NCBI GenBank assembly: GCA_011389685.1
Contig: JAABTV010000016.1
Coordinates: 1 to 62,432, forward strand
From: Paracoccaceae bacterium
GTDB taxonomy: Bacteria; Pseudomonadota; Alphaproteobacteria; Rhodobacterales; Rhodobacteraceae
Length of the DNA: 62,432 nucleotides
Direction: 5' to 3'
The position numbers and the translations under genes are program-made. Shown piece by piece: positions 36,886 through 46,392 of this stretch; within the stretch, counting starts at the first letter, position 1; each line of letters starts with the position of its first letter. Under the pieces are notes generated by a model that saw nothing but the letters and a program-made list of their open reading frames with translations, was not told the origin of the DNA and searched no databases.

Positions 36886-37749
36886 ATGAACGACGATCGC
36901 CGCAGCCCCTTTCGAGACGCCGTCACGGACCGATCCACGGCCGAGCACGTTCCCGACACGCCTCAGACCCGCGCCCCGGCCTATCGGCTGGCCTTCGACG
37001 ATGAGGATTTCCTGCTGCGCGAAGAGTTGCGCCCGGTGCGGCTGCAACTCGAATTGCTCAAGCCGCAACTGATACTCGAAGAGCGTGGGATCACCTCGAC
37101 GGTCGTTCTGTTCGGTGGCGCCCGCATTCCCGAGCCCGAGAAGAAGGACAAGGCGCGCACCAGGACCCTTGCCGAGCTGTCGCATTTCTACGACGTGGCG
37201 AGGGAGTTTTCCCGCCTCATGACGGCGAAATCGCTGGCCAGTTACGGCCGTGAATACGTGATCTGCACCGGTGGTGGGCCGGGCGTGATGGAGGCCGGAA
37301 ATCGCGGCGCGGCCGATGTCGGCGGAGCGTCCATGGGGCTCAACATTGTTTTACCGCATGAACAGGCGCCGAATGAATATGTCACACCCGATCTGTGCTT
37401 CAACTTTCACTATTTCGCCATCCGCAAGATGCATTTCCTGATGCGTGCGCGGGCGATCTGCATCTTTCCCGGCGGCTTCGGCACGATGGACGAGATGTTC
37501 GAAAGCCTCACCCTGATCCAGACCAGGCGAATGGAGCGCGTCCCCTTCCTGCTCTTTGGCCGGGCCTTCTGGGAAAAGATCATCAACTGGGAGGCGTTGG
37601 CCGAGGCGGGAACGATCTCGGAAGAGGACCTTGATCTATTTCGCTATGTCGAAACCGCGGAAGAAGCGGTTCAGGTCATCGACGCTTGGGATCCAGGTCC
37701 GTGCCGCGATGACCTGCCAGGGCGCGAAGACGCGTCGCGAAAGACTTGA
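36886..37749 (+). CDS. LOG family protein (TIGR00730, cytokinin-phosphoribohydrolase-like)
   Basis: A 287-residue Rossmann-fold protein of the LOG/YgdH-like group. Diagnostic motifs are CTGGGPGVMEAGNRGA and PGGFGTMDEMFE, the latter with the PGGxGTxxE nucleotide-binding and catalytic loop. It is longer than the 190-residue plant LOG type, with an N-terminal helical extension of about 80 residues. Relatives cleave nucleoside-5'-monophosphates; older annotations call them lysine decarboxylases. The ATG at 36886 has AAGGA upstream. Convergent with the IalB gene. Confidence 0.9.
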   Translation: MNDDRRSPFRDAVTDRSTAEHVPDTPQTRAPAYRLAFDDEDFLLREELRPVRLQLELLKPQLILEERGITSTVVLFGGARIPEPEKKDKARTRTLAELSHFYDVAREFSRLMTAKSLASYGREYVICTGGGPGVMEAGNRGAADVGGASMGLNIVLPHEQAPNEYVTPDLCFNFHYFAIRKMHFLMRARAICIFPGGFGTMDEMFESLTLIQTRRMERVPFLLFGRAFWEKIINWEALAEAGTISEEDLDLFRYVETAEEAVQVIDAWDPGPCRDDLPGREDASRKT

Positions 37750-37814
37750 TACATGACATGTCGCCAGCATGGTGTCTCGCATTCAACTCGCCCGGGCCAA
37801 AGACACAAGACGCT

Positions 37815-38342
37815 TCATTCACAGCGTTTTTCGGCGTCCTCTACCGCGGCGGTAAACCCCGAGAGTGAAAACGTGTCCTTGGTCGTCGTGCCGCGCGACG
37901 AGCGAGCGGTCAGAATCGCGGTTTGCCCACGCTTCATCGCCGTGAGGATCTTGGCGTCTTCCGAAGGCGAGGCAGGCCAGGCCCATTCCCCCTCGGTGAA
38001 CAACTCGAACTCGGTGCCGTCGATATTGAGGTTCACGGTCGATCCGGACGCAAAGGGATACCCGCCGGTGAAGGTGATCTGACCGGCCACGCCTGCTTCG
38101 GGCCGGAAAAATGCCATCAGGAGAATCGACCCGCGACGCACGGCGACGACGCGGCCCTCCTTGGTGTTGACGGTTTCCTTGGGTGAGGAGACCGCCCAGC
38201 ATTCCCGTGGGCTTTGTTCCTCGAAAACCGACCAGTCGGTCTTGGCCGCGACTTGATTCGTGCTCGTTTCCTGCGCCGCAACGTTCGTGGCGGCCAGCGT
38301 CATGAGAGCCCCGGTCAAGCCTAGCACAAAACGTGATACCAT
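37815..38342 (-). CDS. Invasion-associated locus B (IalB) family exported protein
   Basis: A 175-residue protein with signal peptide (residues 1-24, ending VAAQE). The mature part has WSVFEEQSPRECWAVSSP, a basic strand region VVAVRRGSILLMAFFRPEAG and GGYPFASGSTVNLNI, the pattern of IalB-family proteins. Bartonella IalB aids red-cell invasion, but free-living homologues have no known role. The ATG at 38342 gives a good signal peptide. It is divergent from the asparaginase gene; 202 bases of non-coding sequence lie between them and must carry both promoters. Confidence 0.82.
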   Translation of the reverse strand: MVSRFVLGLTGALMTLAATNVAAQETSTNQVAAKTDWSVFEEQSPRECWAVSSPKETVNTKEGRVVAVRRGSILLMAFFRPEAGVAGQITFTGGYPFASGSTVNLNIDGTEFELFTEGEWAWPASPSEDAKILTAMKRGQTAILTARSSRGTTTKDTFSLSGFTAAVEDAEKRCE

Positions 38343-38544
38343 GTGTCCAGCCTCCAGCTGTCCTTTTGCCTCAATTCCGGCCCTTGCCGCCGGTCCTTTG
38401 CGGATCATCTTCGCGAGCAAGGGCTGTTTCATACTCGACATTGGAACATTAGCCTGAAATCTGCCATGTGCGAAAGGGAAATTGGCGAAAAATTGCCATG
38501 GGGCGCACGACATAGCGCGGCATGGCTTGCGAAGGGAGATCAGG

Positions 38545-39540
38545 ATGACGGCAGCGGTGGAAATGGCGGAACTCTGGCGTGGCCCGATCCGCGAATCCAT
38601 GCATCTGGGTCATGCGGTGGTCTGTGGCCCCGGGGGTGATATCGTGGAGAGCTGGGGCGATCCCGGGCTGGTCGTGCTGCCAAGGTCGTCCGTGAAGATG
38701 ATCCAGGCCCTGCCGTTGGTGGAAAGCGGCGCGGCCGCGGCGGCGGGCCTTGGCCCCGAGCAACTGGCGCTTACCTGCGCGTCGCATAACGGGGCGGCGA
38801 TCCATGTGAACCGGGTGCGGGCGTGGCTTGCCGGTCTGGGGCTTGGTGACGACGATCTGCGCTGTGGCTGGCACATGCCGCGCGACGAGGACGAGGCAAA
38901 GCGCCTCACCTGCACGGATTGCGCCCGTGAGCAGGTCTATAACAACTGTTCGGGCAAGCATGTGGGCTTCCTGACCCTGACACAACACCTTGGGGCGGGG
39001 CCAGACTATGTCGCGGTCGATCACCCGGTTCAACAGGCCGTGAAGGCGGCTTGGGAAGAGGTCACGGGCGAGGCCACGCAAGGCCACGGGATCGACGGTT
39101 GTTCCGCTCCGAATTTTGCTGGCACCCTGCATGGCATGGCCCGTGCCATGGCGTTCTTTGCCGCGGCATCGGAGGATGGCGACGCTAGGTCGCGCGCGGC
39201 GGTGGCGCTCAGGCAGGCGATGGTGGCATGGCCCGAGCTGGTGGCGGGCGAGGGGCGCGCATGTACCGAGCTGATGCGGGCGATGAACGGGCGCGTGGCG
39301 CTCAAGACGGGGGCGGAGGCGTTTTTTGTCGCCATCATCCCCGAACGCAAGCTGGGCGTGGCGCTCAAGATCATCGACGGTGGCACGCGCGGCGCGGAAA
39401 GCGCAATCGCGTCGATCCTGGTGCGGCTCGGGGTGCTCGACCCCGAACACCCTGCGGCGCGGCAATTCCGCGACCCCGTTCTGCCGAATTGCCGTGACTA
39501 CGAGGCCGCCCGGATCCGCCCCGGCACGGCGTTTGGATGA
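38545..39540 (+). CDS. Asparaginase (Rhizobium etli AnsA type)
   Basis: A 331-residue protein of the PF06089 asparaginase family, unrelated to the classical E. coli fold. Marked segments are LPRSSVKMIQALPLVESGA, CASHNGAAIHV, CGWHMPRDEDEAKR, YNNCSGKHVGFL and GIDGCSAPNF, which carry the conserved serines, lysine and cysteine of this class. It would hydrolyse asparagine to aspartate. The ATG at 38545 follows GGGAG. Convergent with the 686-residue MIDAS protein gene. Confidence 0.88.
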   Translation: MTAAVEMAELWRGPIRESMHLGHAVVCGPGGDIVESWGDPGLVVLPRSSVKMIQALPLVESGAAAAAGLGPEQLALTCASHNGAAIHVNRVRAWLAGLGLGDDDLRCGWHMPRDEDEAKRLTCTDCAREQVYNNCSGKHVGFLTLTQHLGAGPDYVAVDHPVQQAVKAAWEEVTGEATQGHGIDGCSAPNFAGTLHGMARAMAFFAAASEDGDARSRAAVALRQAMVAWPELVAGEGRACTELMRAMNGRVALKTGAEAFFVAIIPERKLGVALKIIDGGTRGAESAIASILVRLGVLDPEHPAARQFRDPVLPNCRDYEAARIRPGTAFG

Positions 39541-39553
39541 ACGCCGCCGGAAA

Positions 39554-39579
39554 CCTCATCCTCCTCGCAAATACGCGCG
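39554..39579. repeat. Dispersed Rhodobacterales-type intergenic motif (copy 3, diverged)
   Basis: CCTCATCCTCCTCGCAAATAC followed by GCGCG resembles copy 1 (TTCATC..TGAAATAC). It lies in the 91-base gap between convergent genes. Similarity is loose. Confidence 0.25.
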
Positions 39580-39631
39580 TCAAGGAATGCCGGGAAAGGA
39601 GCGAAATGAGGACTTGATCCAGATGGATACC

Positions 39632-41692
39632 TTAGCGACGGCCCTCTCGCAGCCATGCGACCAGCAACAGGCCGGATGCAAGCAGGAGCGACAACCATGC
39701 GGGCATCAGGACAAGGGTTTTCATGTCCTTCACGTCATAGGCCTCGCGCGGCGTGACGCCGAGCCATCCGCGACCGGTTGCCGGCCGCCCGGTCTTGACC
39801 GTCCTGATGGCCGGTATGCCTTCGCTGACACGTTTCGCTCCGCCGCGCGTCTCTTCCAGGACGGATCGCACCCAGCCATCCCCGGATACCGTATCGACGA
39901 ATTCGCGCGGCGAGACGGGCCCGGCACCGATCAACGCGGACAGATCATCGTCTGATATCCGATAAAGCCCGATCGCGCCGTCTTCGACGCTGCCCTCGAA
40001 TACGCCCGGCGCGGTTTCGTCGAGCACAAGCTCCGTGCTCTGGCCATCCGGTGAGGTGACGGTAACCGGGCCGGTTTCCGTGGCCAGGGTGCGCCGGGTC
40101 ACCTTGATATCCGTGCCGATCGTTTCGGCAAATAGCACCTCTTCCTCAAGTTCGGGTTCCTCCATCATCCAATGCGCCAGCCGCCGCAACAGTTCCAGTT
40201 GCGGACCGCCGCCTTCGAAACCGCGACTCCAGAGCCATGCATGATCCGAGGCCAGAAGCGCGATCCGGCCTTCGCCAACCCGGTCGAGGACCAAGAGAGG
40301 CGCAGCCTCATATCCATCCATGACGACATGCGCGTCCCTCTCGTCCACCGGTGTCACCTCGATCTGGCGCATCCAGCGGCCCCAATCGGCGCCTTCATCC
40401 GGCGTGCCCAGTTCCGACGTGACGGGGTGACGCTTGCCAAGATCGCTCACCCTGGGGCGGTAGCCCTGCTCGATCACCCGCGCGGTGGGGCTGCCCGGGA
40501 GAATCTCGGAGAGGGGAGAGCGGAATATGCTGTCGGCGCTGGCAAAATCTGGCCCCGCCGCGACGAGAACGGCACCACCATCCTCGACATAGCGACGCAC
40601 ATTGTCGAGATAGATCGAAGGCAGGATTCCGCGCCGCTTGTAGCGGTCGAAGATGATCAGGTCGAAATCGTCGACCTTCTCGATGAACAGTTCACGGGTG
40701 GGAAAGGCGATCAGCGAAAGCTCTCCCACCGGGACGCCATCCTGTTTCTCGGGCGGCCTGAGAATCGTGAAATGCACCAGATCGACGGAACTGTCGGATT
40801 TCAGCAGGTTGCGCCATGTCCGGCTACCGGGATGCGGCTCGCCCGAGACCAGAAGGACGCGCAAACGATCCCTGACCCCGTTGATCTGAACCAGGGCGAT
40901 ATTGTTTCGCGCCGTCAGCTCACCCTGGGTCTCGGGCGTCGAGATTTGAAAGATGTTGCGCCCGGTGTGGTCGATACGGATCGGGATGTCGACGGACCGG
41001 CCGACCGGCACATCCCGAGTGATCGGCGGCGCGCCATCGACCGACACTTCGAGCGGGGCCAGAGACAGGCCTTCAGGAACCGACCCTGTGTCGTCGATCC
41101 GCACGGTGAGCGTGACCTCCTCGTCGAGAATGGCAAAGGCCGGCGCGGTTTCGACAACGACGCGCCGATCCCACTCGGCGTCGTCACCGGTCAGAAGCAG
41201 ATGCATCGGGGCGGACAGGTTCGGCGCGTTCTCGATATCGTGGATCCGGCCGTCGCTGATCAGGAAGACACCGGAAATCCTCGAGCGTGGCTCCTTGTTC
41301 AGGGCCCGGGTCAGCGCGGTCATGACGCGTGTTCCGCTGTTTCCGGCCCCGTCGCCCACGTCCACGCGGCGAATCTCGGTATTTCCAAGGCTGGAAAGCC
41401 GCGCCTCGATCTCCTGAAAGGCGGTTGCGGTCTGCTCGGCGCGATCTTCGAGGGTCTGACTGGCACTGTTGTCGACCACGACGATCGCGATATCACTCAG
41501 GGCCTGCCGTTCCTCTTGCTGGATGCGCGGGGACAGCAAGGCCAGGATCACGACAAAGGCCCCCAGCGCCCGGAACAGCCAGCCCGACAGCCCCCGCCAG
41601 ACGGCCAGACCGAGGAGGATGGCGGTGATCAGCGACAGCGCGGCGATGATCGGCCATGGCAGGAGGGGTATGAAAATGACCGATGTGTTCAT
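39632..41692 (-). CDS. Membrane protein with von Willebrand-type MIDAS, MoxR operon
   Basis: A 686-residue protein with two N-terminal membrane segments (about 10-32 and 40-56) and one near the C-terminus (about 660-678), so its bulk should be periplasmic. A complete MIDAS motif DNSAS begins at D74, and ISDGRIHD around residue 147 is the later acidic motif, so a metal-binding vWA-like domain is likely. The middle contains VLLVSGEPHPGSRTW and LIIFDRYKRR, as in glutamine-amidotransferase-like relatives of this family. It is last of four overlapping genes (ATGA with the DUF4159 gene), so co-translated. Function unknown. Confidence 0.82.
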   Translation of the reverse strand: MNTSVIFIPLLPWPIIAALSLITAILLGLAVWRGLSGWLFRALGAFVVILALLSPRIQQEERQALSDIAIVVVDNSASQTLEDRAEQTATAFQEIEARLSSLGNTEIRRVDVGDGAGNSGTRVMTALTRALNKEPRSRISGVFLISDGRIHDIENAPNLSAPMHLLLTGDDAEWDRRVVVETAPAFAILDEEVTLTVRIDDTGSVPEGLSLAPLEVSVDGAPPITRDVPVGRSVDIPIRIDHTGRNIFQISTPETQGELTARNNIALVQINGVRDRLRVLLVSGEPHPGSRTWRNLLKSDSSVDLVHFTILRPPEKQDGVPVGELSLIAFPTRELFIEKVDDFDLIIFDRYKRRGILPSIYLDNVRRYVEDGGAVLVAAGPDFASADSIFRSPLSEILPGSPTARVIEQGYRPRVSDLGKRHPVTSELGTPDEGADWGRWMRQIEVTPVDERDAHVVMDGYEAAPLLVLDRVGEGRIALLASDHAWLWSRGFEGGGPQLELLRRLAHWMMEEPELEEEVLFAETIGTDIKVTRRTLATETGPVTVTSPDGQSTELVLDETAPGVFEGSVEDGAIGLYRISDDDLSALIGAGPVSPREFVDTVSGDGWVRSVLEETRGGAKRVSEGIPAIRTVKTGRPATGRGWLGVTPREAYDVKDMKTLVLMPAWLSLLLASGLLLVAWLREGRR

Positions 41693-44445
41693 TGGCCCAG
41701 CCTGTCCAGAAGCGCAGGCACATGGACCTGATCGGATTTGTAGTTGCCGGTCAGCACATACATGATCAGGTTGACCCCGAACCGATAGGCCATTTCACGC
41801 TGGCGATCCCCGGCAAAGCCGCGTCCCACCGGATAGATCGGGTTTCCGCGATCATCCATCGCCCAGGCCGCGGCCCAGTCGTTGCCGCCGATCACCACCG
41901 GGGTGACGCCGTCGTTGAGATTGCGGAACGGCATGCCCTCGACCTGTTCGGCATCCGGCGGCGATGCTTCGACCCAGATGTCGCGATCACGGTATCGCCC
42001 CGGGAATTCCTGCAACAGGTAGAAGGCGCGGGTGAGGACATGATCCGCCGGCACCGGCTCGATCGGCGGGATGTCGAGCGGCCGCGCCAGTTGCTGAAGC
42101 TTGCGGCCATTCGGGCTCGCCGTGCCATAGCCCGAGATATCCCCGTCGCGCGTGTCGAACAGGATCATCCCGCCCGAGCGCAGATACTGGTTGAGCTTGT
42201 CATAGGCGCTGTCCGATGGCTGGGCCTGTTCGGGGGTGATCGGCCAGTAGAGAAACGGGTAGAAGGCCAGTTCATCCTGTTCAAGATCCACGCCGACCGG
42301 TGCGCCCGGCTCGACCGAGGTGCGCAGAAAGAGCGTTTGCGACAGGCCGACGAGGCCCGCGCGCGCCATCTCATCCAACGATCTGTTTCCGGTCAGGACA
42401 TGCGCGAAGACAACGCGGGAGGCGGCCTCGATCGCGCGCTCGTCATCGGCCATTGCCTGTGTCGGCTGGATCAGCAGCGCCGCCGCCACAACACCCGCGG
42501 CCCCGGCGCCCCGCGCCAGGTAAAGCCGCCCGGAAAGCGCCAGCGAGGCGAGGATATCGAGGCCAAGCAGGACAAGCGACAGGGCCAGGAACCATCCGGC
42601 CAGCGGAATCTCGGGGCTGCGCGTCATGTCCTCGACCCGGGCTCGGTCGGGCCAGGCCATCGTGGTCAACGCGTCTTCGCCCCCCAGCACATTGCGCGCC
42701 ACCGCCCGGTCACCCCGTTGATATAGACCCGCCCGTATTTCGGGGCCAAGCGGCTCTGCGAGAAGGGCCTCACCATCGACCCCGGGCAAAGTGCTGCCAT
42801 CTTCGAGCCGGCCATACCCATCCAGCACGACGACCGGCTCCCAGAAAGTACCCGAAAGATCCTGCGCCTCGCCAGGGGTGCTGGACGTGGTGACCGAAAG
42901 ACGGTCGAGCATGTCGACGAACAGTCCCGAAAGCGGCAGGGTCGACCATTCGGCATTGGCCGTGACATGAAAGAACGTCACGCGCCCCGCGCCCATCGCC
43001 TTGCTGGTGACAAGGGGGGTGCCATCGCTGAGTCGCGCCAAAACGCGATCCGACAATGACGGGTCCGGCTGGGCCAGAACCTGTGCGTTCACGGTGACAT
43101 CGGACGGGATGTCCAGCCCGGCAAAGGGCGAGCTGCTGTCAAATGGCGCGAGTGTCTTCGGCTTGCCCCAGCTCATTGCGCCGCCGACCGTGCGCCCGCC
43201 TGCGCGCAGCCTGACCGGCATCAGCGGATGTTCATCCTGGCGGCTGATATCGCTGGCCGCGATGTGCGGACCGGCGAACCGCAAAAGCAGCCCGCCATCC
43301 TCGACCCAGGCGGTGAGGGCGGCCTCGTCATCGGGGGCAAGTTCGGCAATATCGGCAAGGACCACCACGTCGGGATTGGCGGGCAGGACCTCGCCCAACG
43401 CGCCTTCGAGGAGATCCGCATTCGGTTGCAGGGCGTTGCGCAGGAAATGCAGCGGCGACAACAGTTCAAGCCCCTCGCGGTTCTCGCGCGTCGAGATGAG
43501 GGCGACCTCGCGGCGGCCAAGGCTGTCATCGCTGAGCGCAACGGCGCCGGCACTTTCGACCCCCTTGAGACCCAGCCGCGACACCCGGCCACGCATTTCC
43601 GCGGGCAGCGACAGGCTTTCGGTCATGATGGATTGATCGGATTCGAATGCCAATTCCTGTTCGGCAAGGGTCGCCTCGATCCCGTTCGGATCGGTTCCGA
43701 TGAACTGCACGGTGACCGGCTGGCTGATCCCGGTTGCCGATCGCGACAGGGTGAATTCGATCGCACCATCCGTGTAGCGTGGTGCGGCAACGGCCAGAAT
43801 CGCCCGGTTCGCCTCGAGGATCGTTGTGCGCCCCAAATCCTCGAACACGTCAAGAAGCGCCTCGCGCCCGTCATGCGCCAACCCGTCGGAGAGCCAGACG
43901 GTCTCGACCGGGCCGTCCCTTGGCAGCAGCGAGGCAAAGCGGCCCATCCGCTCGGGCGTGGGTAGCCACGGGGCCGGGTGCAATCCGGCCAGGGCGTTGC
44001 GCAATTCGGATGCCGAAACGAAAACCGGCGCCTCGGGTCGGGACAGGAGTATCACCGCCGCTGCACGCCCCGTCCGGCTGGCCTCGGTCAGCAGGTCATC
44101 GACCATTTGCATGCGCGTATCCCAGTCATCGGCGCTCGCCCAGCCGCCATCCATCACCACCAGAAGCGGCCCTTGCCCCGCCGGGCCGCGCTCTTCGGGG
44201 TTCAGCACCGGACCGGCCAGCCCGACGATGATCGCCGCCACCGCCAGCGTGCGCAACAGGAGCAGCCACCACGGGGTGCGGTCTGAGATGCTGTCATCAT
44301 CCTTGAGACCCAGAAGAAGGGTAACGGCCGGAAATCGCCTGCGGATCGGGGCCGGGGGAACCGCGCGCAGCAGGATCCAGAGCACCGGCAGGGCAAGCAG
44401 CGCCAGAAGCAGCCAGGGGGCGGTAAAGGCGATGGCGCCCATCAT
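41689..44445 (-). CDS. DUF4159 protein with N-terminal BatA-like membrane domain
   Basis: A 918-residue protein. Two membrane segments (about 8-28 and 58-78) around RRRFPAVTLLLGLKDDD match the N-terminal BatA/TIGR02226 region, two more lie near residues 640-690, and the C-terminal 230 residues (ARAGLVGLSQTLFLRTSVEP, GGMILFDTRDGD, RFGVNLIMYVLTGNYKSDQV) are DUF4159. The vWA position has D99 followed by GGWAS, so the MIDAS is degenerate. ATG 44445 overlaps the DUF58 stop (ATGA); 44442 is the alternative. Third gene of the operon. Confidence 0.85.
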   Translation of the reverse strand: MMGAIAFTAPWLLLALLALPVLWILLRAVPPAPIRRRFPAVTLLLGLKDDDSISDRTPWWLLLLRTLAVAAIIVGLAGPVLNPEERGPAGQGPLLVVMDGGWASADDWDTRMQMVDDLLTEASRTGRAAAVILLSRPEAPVFVSASELRNALAGLHPAPWLPTPERMGRFASLLPRDGPVETVWLSDGLAHDGREALLDVFEDLGRTTILEANRAILAVAAPRYTDGAIEFTLSRSATGISQPVTVQFIGTDPNGIEATLAEQELAFESDQSIMTESLSLPAEMRGRVSRLGLKGVESAGAVALSDDSLGRREVALISTRENREGLELLSPLHFLRNALQPNADLLEGALGEVLPANPDVVVLADIAELAPDDEAALTAWVEDGGLLLRFAGPHIAASDISRQDEHPLMPVRLRAGGRTVGGAMSWGKPKTLAPFDSSSPFAGLDIPSDVTVNAQVLAQPDPSLSDRVLARLSDGTPLVTSKAMGAGRVTFFHVTANAEWSTLPLSGLFVDMLDRLSVTTSSTPGEAQDLSGTFWEPVVVLDGYGRLEDGSTLPGVDGEALLAEPLGPEIRAGLYQRGDRAVARNVLGGEDALTTMAWPDRARVEDMTRSPEIPLAGWFLALSLVLLGLDILASLALSGRLYLARGAGAAGVVAAALLIQPTQAMADDERAIEAASRVVFAHVLTGNRSLDEMARAGLVGLSQTLFLRTSVEPGAPVGVDLEQDELAFYPFLYWPITPEQAQPSDSAYDKLNQYLRSGGMILFDTRDGDISGYGTASPNGRKLQQLARPLDIPPIEPVPADHVLTRAFYLLQEFPGRYRDRDIWVEASPPDAEQVEGMPFRNLNDGVTPVVIGGNDWAAAWAMDDRGNPIYPVGRGFAGDRQREMAYRFGVNLIMYVLTGNYKSDQVHVPALLDRLGQ

Positions 44446-45320
44446 CGGCGCGCCCCGTCGATCGCCTGATAAAGCCAGAGCAGTGCGGATTGCGCGCTTT
44501 CGCTGGTGTGGTGGCAATGATAACGCCAACCGACCACAGCGCACATGGCTTCAAGCTCGGTCTTTCGGCGGGCCAGCCGTTCGAGATAGTTTTCCCGCAG
44601 CTCGGACGCCTTGAGCGTTTCATGCGAGAGCGATCCGGCAACGCTTTCGAAAAGGGTCCGACCCCGGAAAGGAAAGCTTTCCTCGGCCGGGTCGAGAACC
44701 TGGAACAGAATGCCGCGCACGCCTTGATCCGCAGCACCGGTGAGGGCTGACAGAACAGGCGCGGTATCGGCGAGAAAATCGGAAACGAATATCGCCGTGG
44801 CATGAGGAATCAGGCCGCGCGTATCGGGGGCCGAATAATCGGCGTCCTGATCCTCGGACAATGACATGGCCAATCGGGTGATCTGCACCTCGCCGCGTCG
44901 CGGGGGAAGCTGTCCGCCCAGAAGGCCCACCCGTTCGCCCGAGCGCAACAACATGATCGAGAGCGCGAGGCCGATCAACCGGGCGCGGTCGGTCTTTTCC
45001 GGCAGGGCATCCGAACTGGCAAAGCGCATCGACGCCGCCGGGTCGATCCAGAGCTGGACGCTTTGCGCGATCTGCCATTCCTTTTCACGCACGAACTGCG
45101 TGTCGGACCGCGCCGAACGCCGCCAGTCGATCATCCGCCGCGAATCGCCCACCTGCATCGGGCGGTATTGCCAGAAATCATCGCCCTGCCCCGCGCGCCG
45201 GCGTCCATGCTCGCCCATGAGGACGGAACCGGCCAGGTGATTGGCACGCGCAAGAAGATGCGGGAAACGCGACGCTTCCTGTTCGGCTGTCTGTTTGAGT
45301 GAAGGCAGGCTCTGGCTCAC
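44442..45320 (-). CDS. DUF58 domain protein of the MoxR operon
   Basis: A 292-residue protein with the DUF58 signature FWQYRPMQVGDSRRMIDWRR (residues 49-68). The vWA-like strand ends in DPAAS (93-97), where the MIDAS serine at the third position is alanine. No membrane segment, so cytoplasmic or membrane-associated. In many bacteria DUF58 proteins are encoded with MoxR ATPases and are thought to be chaperoned partners. It overlaps moxR (45317-45320) and the DUF4159 gene by ATGA, so the four genes are translationally coupled. Confidence 0.9.
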   Translation of the reverse strand: MSQSLPSLKQTAEQEASRFPHLLARANHLAGSVLMGEHGRRRAGQGDDFWQYRPMQVGDSRRMIDWRRSARSDTQFVREKEWQIAQSVQLWIDPAASMRFASSDALPEKTDRARLIGLALSIMLLRSGERVGLLGGQLPPRRGEVQITRLAMSLSEDQDADYSAPDTRGLIPHATAIFVSDFLADTAPVLSALTGAADQGVRGILFQVLDPAEESFPFRGRTLFESVAGSLSHETLKASELRENYLERLARRKTELEAMCAVVGWRYHCHHTSESAQSALLWLYQAIDGARR

Positions 45321-46324
45321 GCAGCGACCTCATGGCGCAGCACATCGCGCGCGGTCGTTTCGATCAGGTTGGTCAGGCTGTCACCACGCGCGCGGGCGGC
45401 GAAATTGAGCGCCATGCGGTGGCTCAGAACCGGGCGCGCCATGGCGAGGATGTCATCGGGCCCCGGGGCCAGCCGTCCTTCGAGCAGGGCGCGTGCCCTG
45501 ACCGTCAGCATCAACGCCTGCGCTGCACGCGGCCCGGGACCCCAGGCCACGTTGGCGCGGACGGTTTCGCTCGCCGTCGGATCTTCGGGTCGGAAGGCAC
45601 GAACCAGATCGAGGATCCGTTCGACGATCGCATCTCCGACCGGCATCCGGCGCAACAGTTTTTGCGCGTCGATCAGGTCGGTCGCGGAAAACACGTTCTG
45701 CGCCTCCTGCTCGGTCTCACCGGTCGTTGCCAGAAGGATGGATTTCTCGGTGTCCCGGTCCGGGTATTCGACATCGATCTGCACCAGGAACCGGTCCAAC
45801 TGTGCCTCGGGGAGGGGATAGGTGCCCTCCTGTTCGATCGGGTTCTGGGTGGCGAGGACGTGAAACGGCACATCAAGCGCACGATCCTTGCCTGCAATGG
45901 TCACGCGTCGCTCCTGCATGGCCTGAAGCAGGGCAGATTGCGTGCGCGGGCTGGCCCGGTTGATTTCATCGGCCATCAGAAGCTGGCAAAATACCGGGCC
46001 TTCGATGAACTTGAAACCACGGTCGCCATCGGCGCCGGTCTCAAGAACCTCGCTGCCCAGGATATCCGATGGCATGAGGTCGGGGGTGAACTGAACCCGG
46101 TTGCCATCCAGTCCCATCACCTTGGAGAGCGTTTCGACCAGGCGAGTCTTGCCCAGGCCGGGCAGTCCGATCAAAAGCCCGTGACCCCCACATAAAAGCG
46201 CTGACAAGGTCAGGTCCACAACCTGTTCCTGACCTATGAAACGCTGCGTGATTGACCCCTTGGCAAGGGCAAGCCGCTCTTCGAGCGCCTCGATCTCGGG
46301 GACGAGGCTTTCGGGCTTGGACAT
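45317..46324 (-). CDS. MoxR family AAA+ ATPase
   Basis: A 335-residue MoxR ATPase. Walker A GLPGLGKTRL is near residues 53-62, Walker B LLMADEINRA near 114-123, sensor 1 ATQNPIEQEG near 158-167, and the C-terminal lid follows. MoxR proteins act as chaperones that help assemble or activate vWA-domain proteins, which fits the operon. The ATG at 46324 is seven bases after AGGAG. First gene of the four-gene unit, divergent from the DUF1285 gene. Confidence 0.94.
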   Translation of the reverse strand: MSKPESLVPEIEALEERLALAKGSITQRFIGQEQVVDLTLSALLCGGHGLLIGLPGLGKTRLVETLSKVMGLDGNRVQFTPDLMPSDILGSEVLETGADGDRGFKFIEGPVFCQLLMADEINRASPRTQSALLQAMQERRVTIAGKDRALDVPFHVLATQNPIEQEGTYPLPEAQLDRFLVQIDVEYPDRDTEKSILLATTGETEQEAQNVFSATDLIDAQKLLRRMPVGDAIVERILDLVRAFRPEDPTASETVRANVAWGPGPRAAQALMLTVRARALLEGRLAPGPDDILAMARPVLSHRMALNFAARARGDSLTNLIETTARDVLRHEVAA

Positions 46325-46392
46325 GGAAAAGCTCCTGCGGATCACCTAATGTTCGGGCGAGTGTAACGTGTGAAACAGGATTGGCAAAAGCT

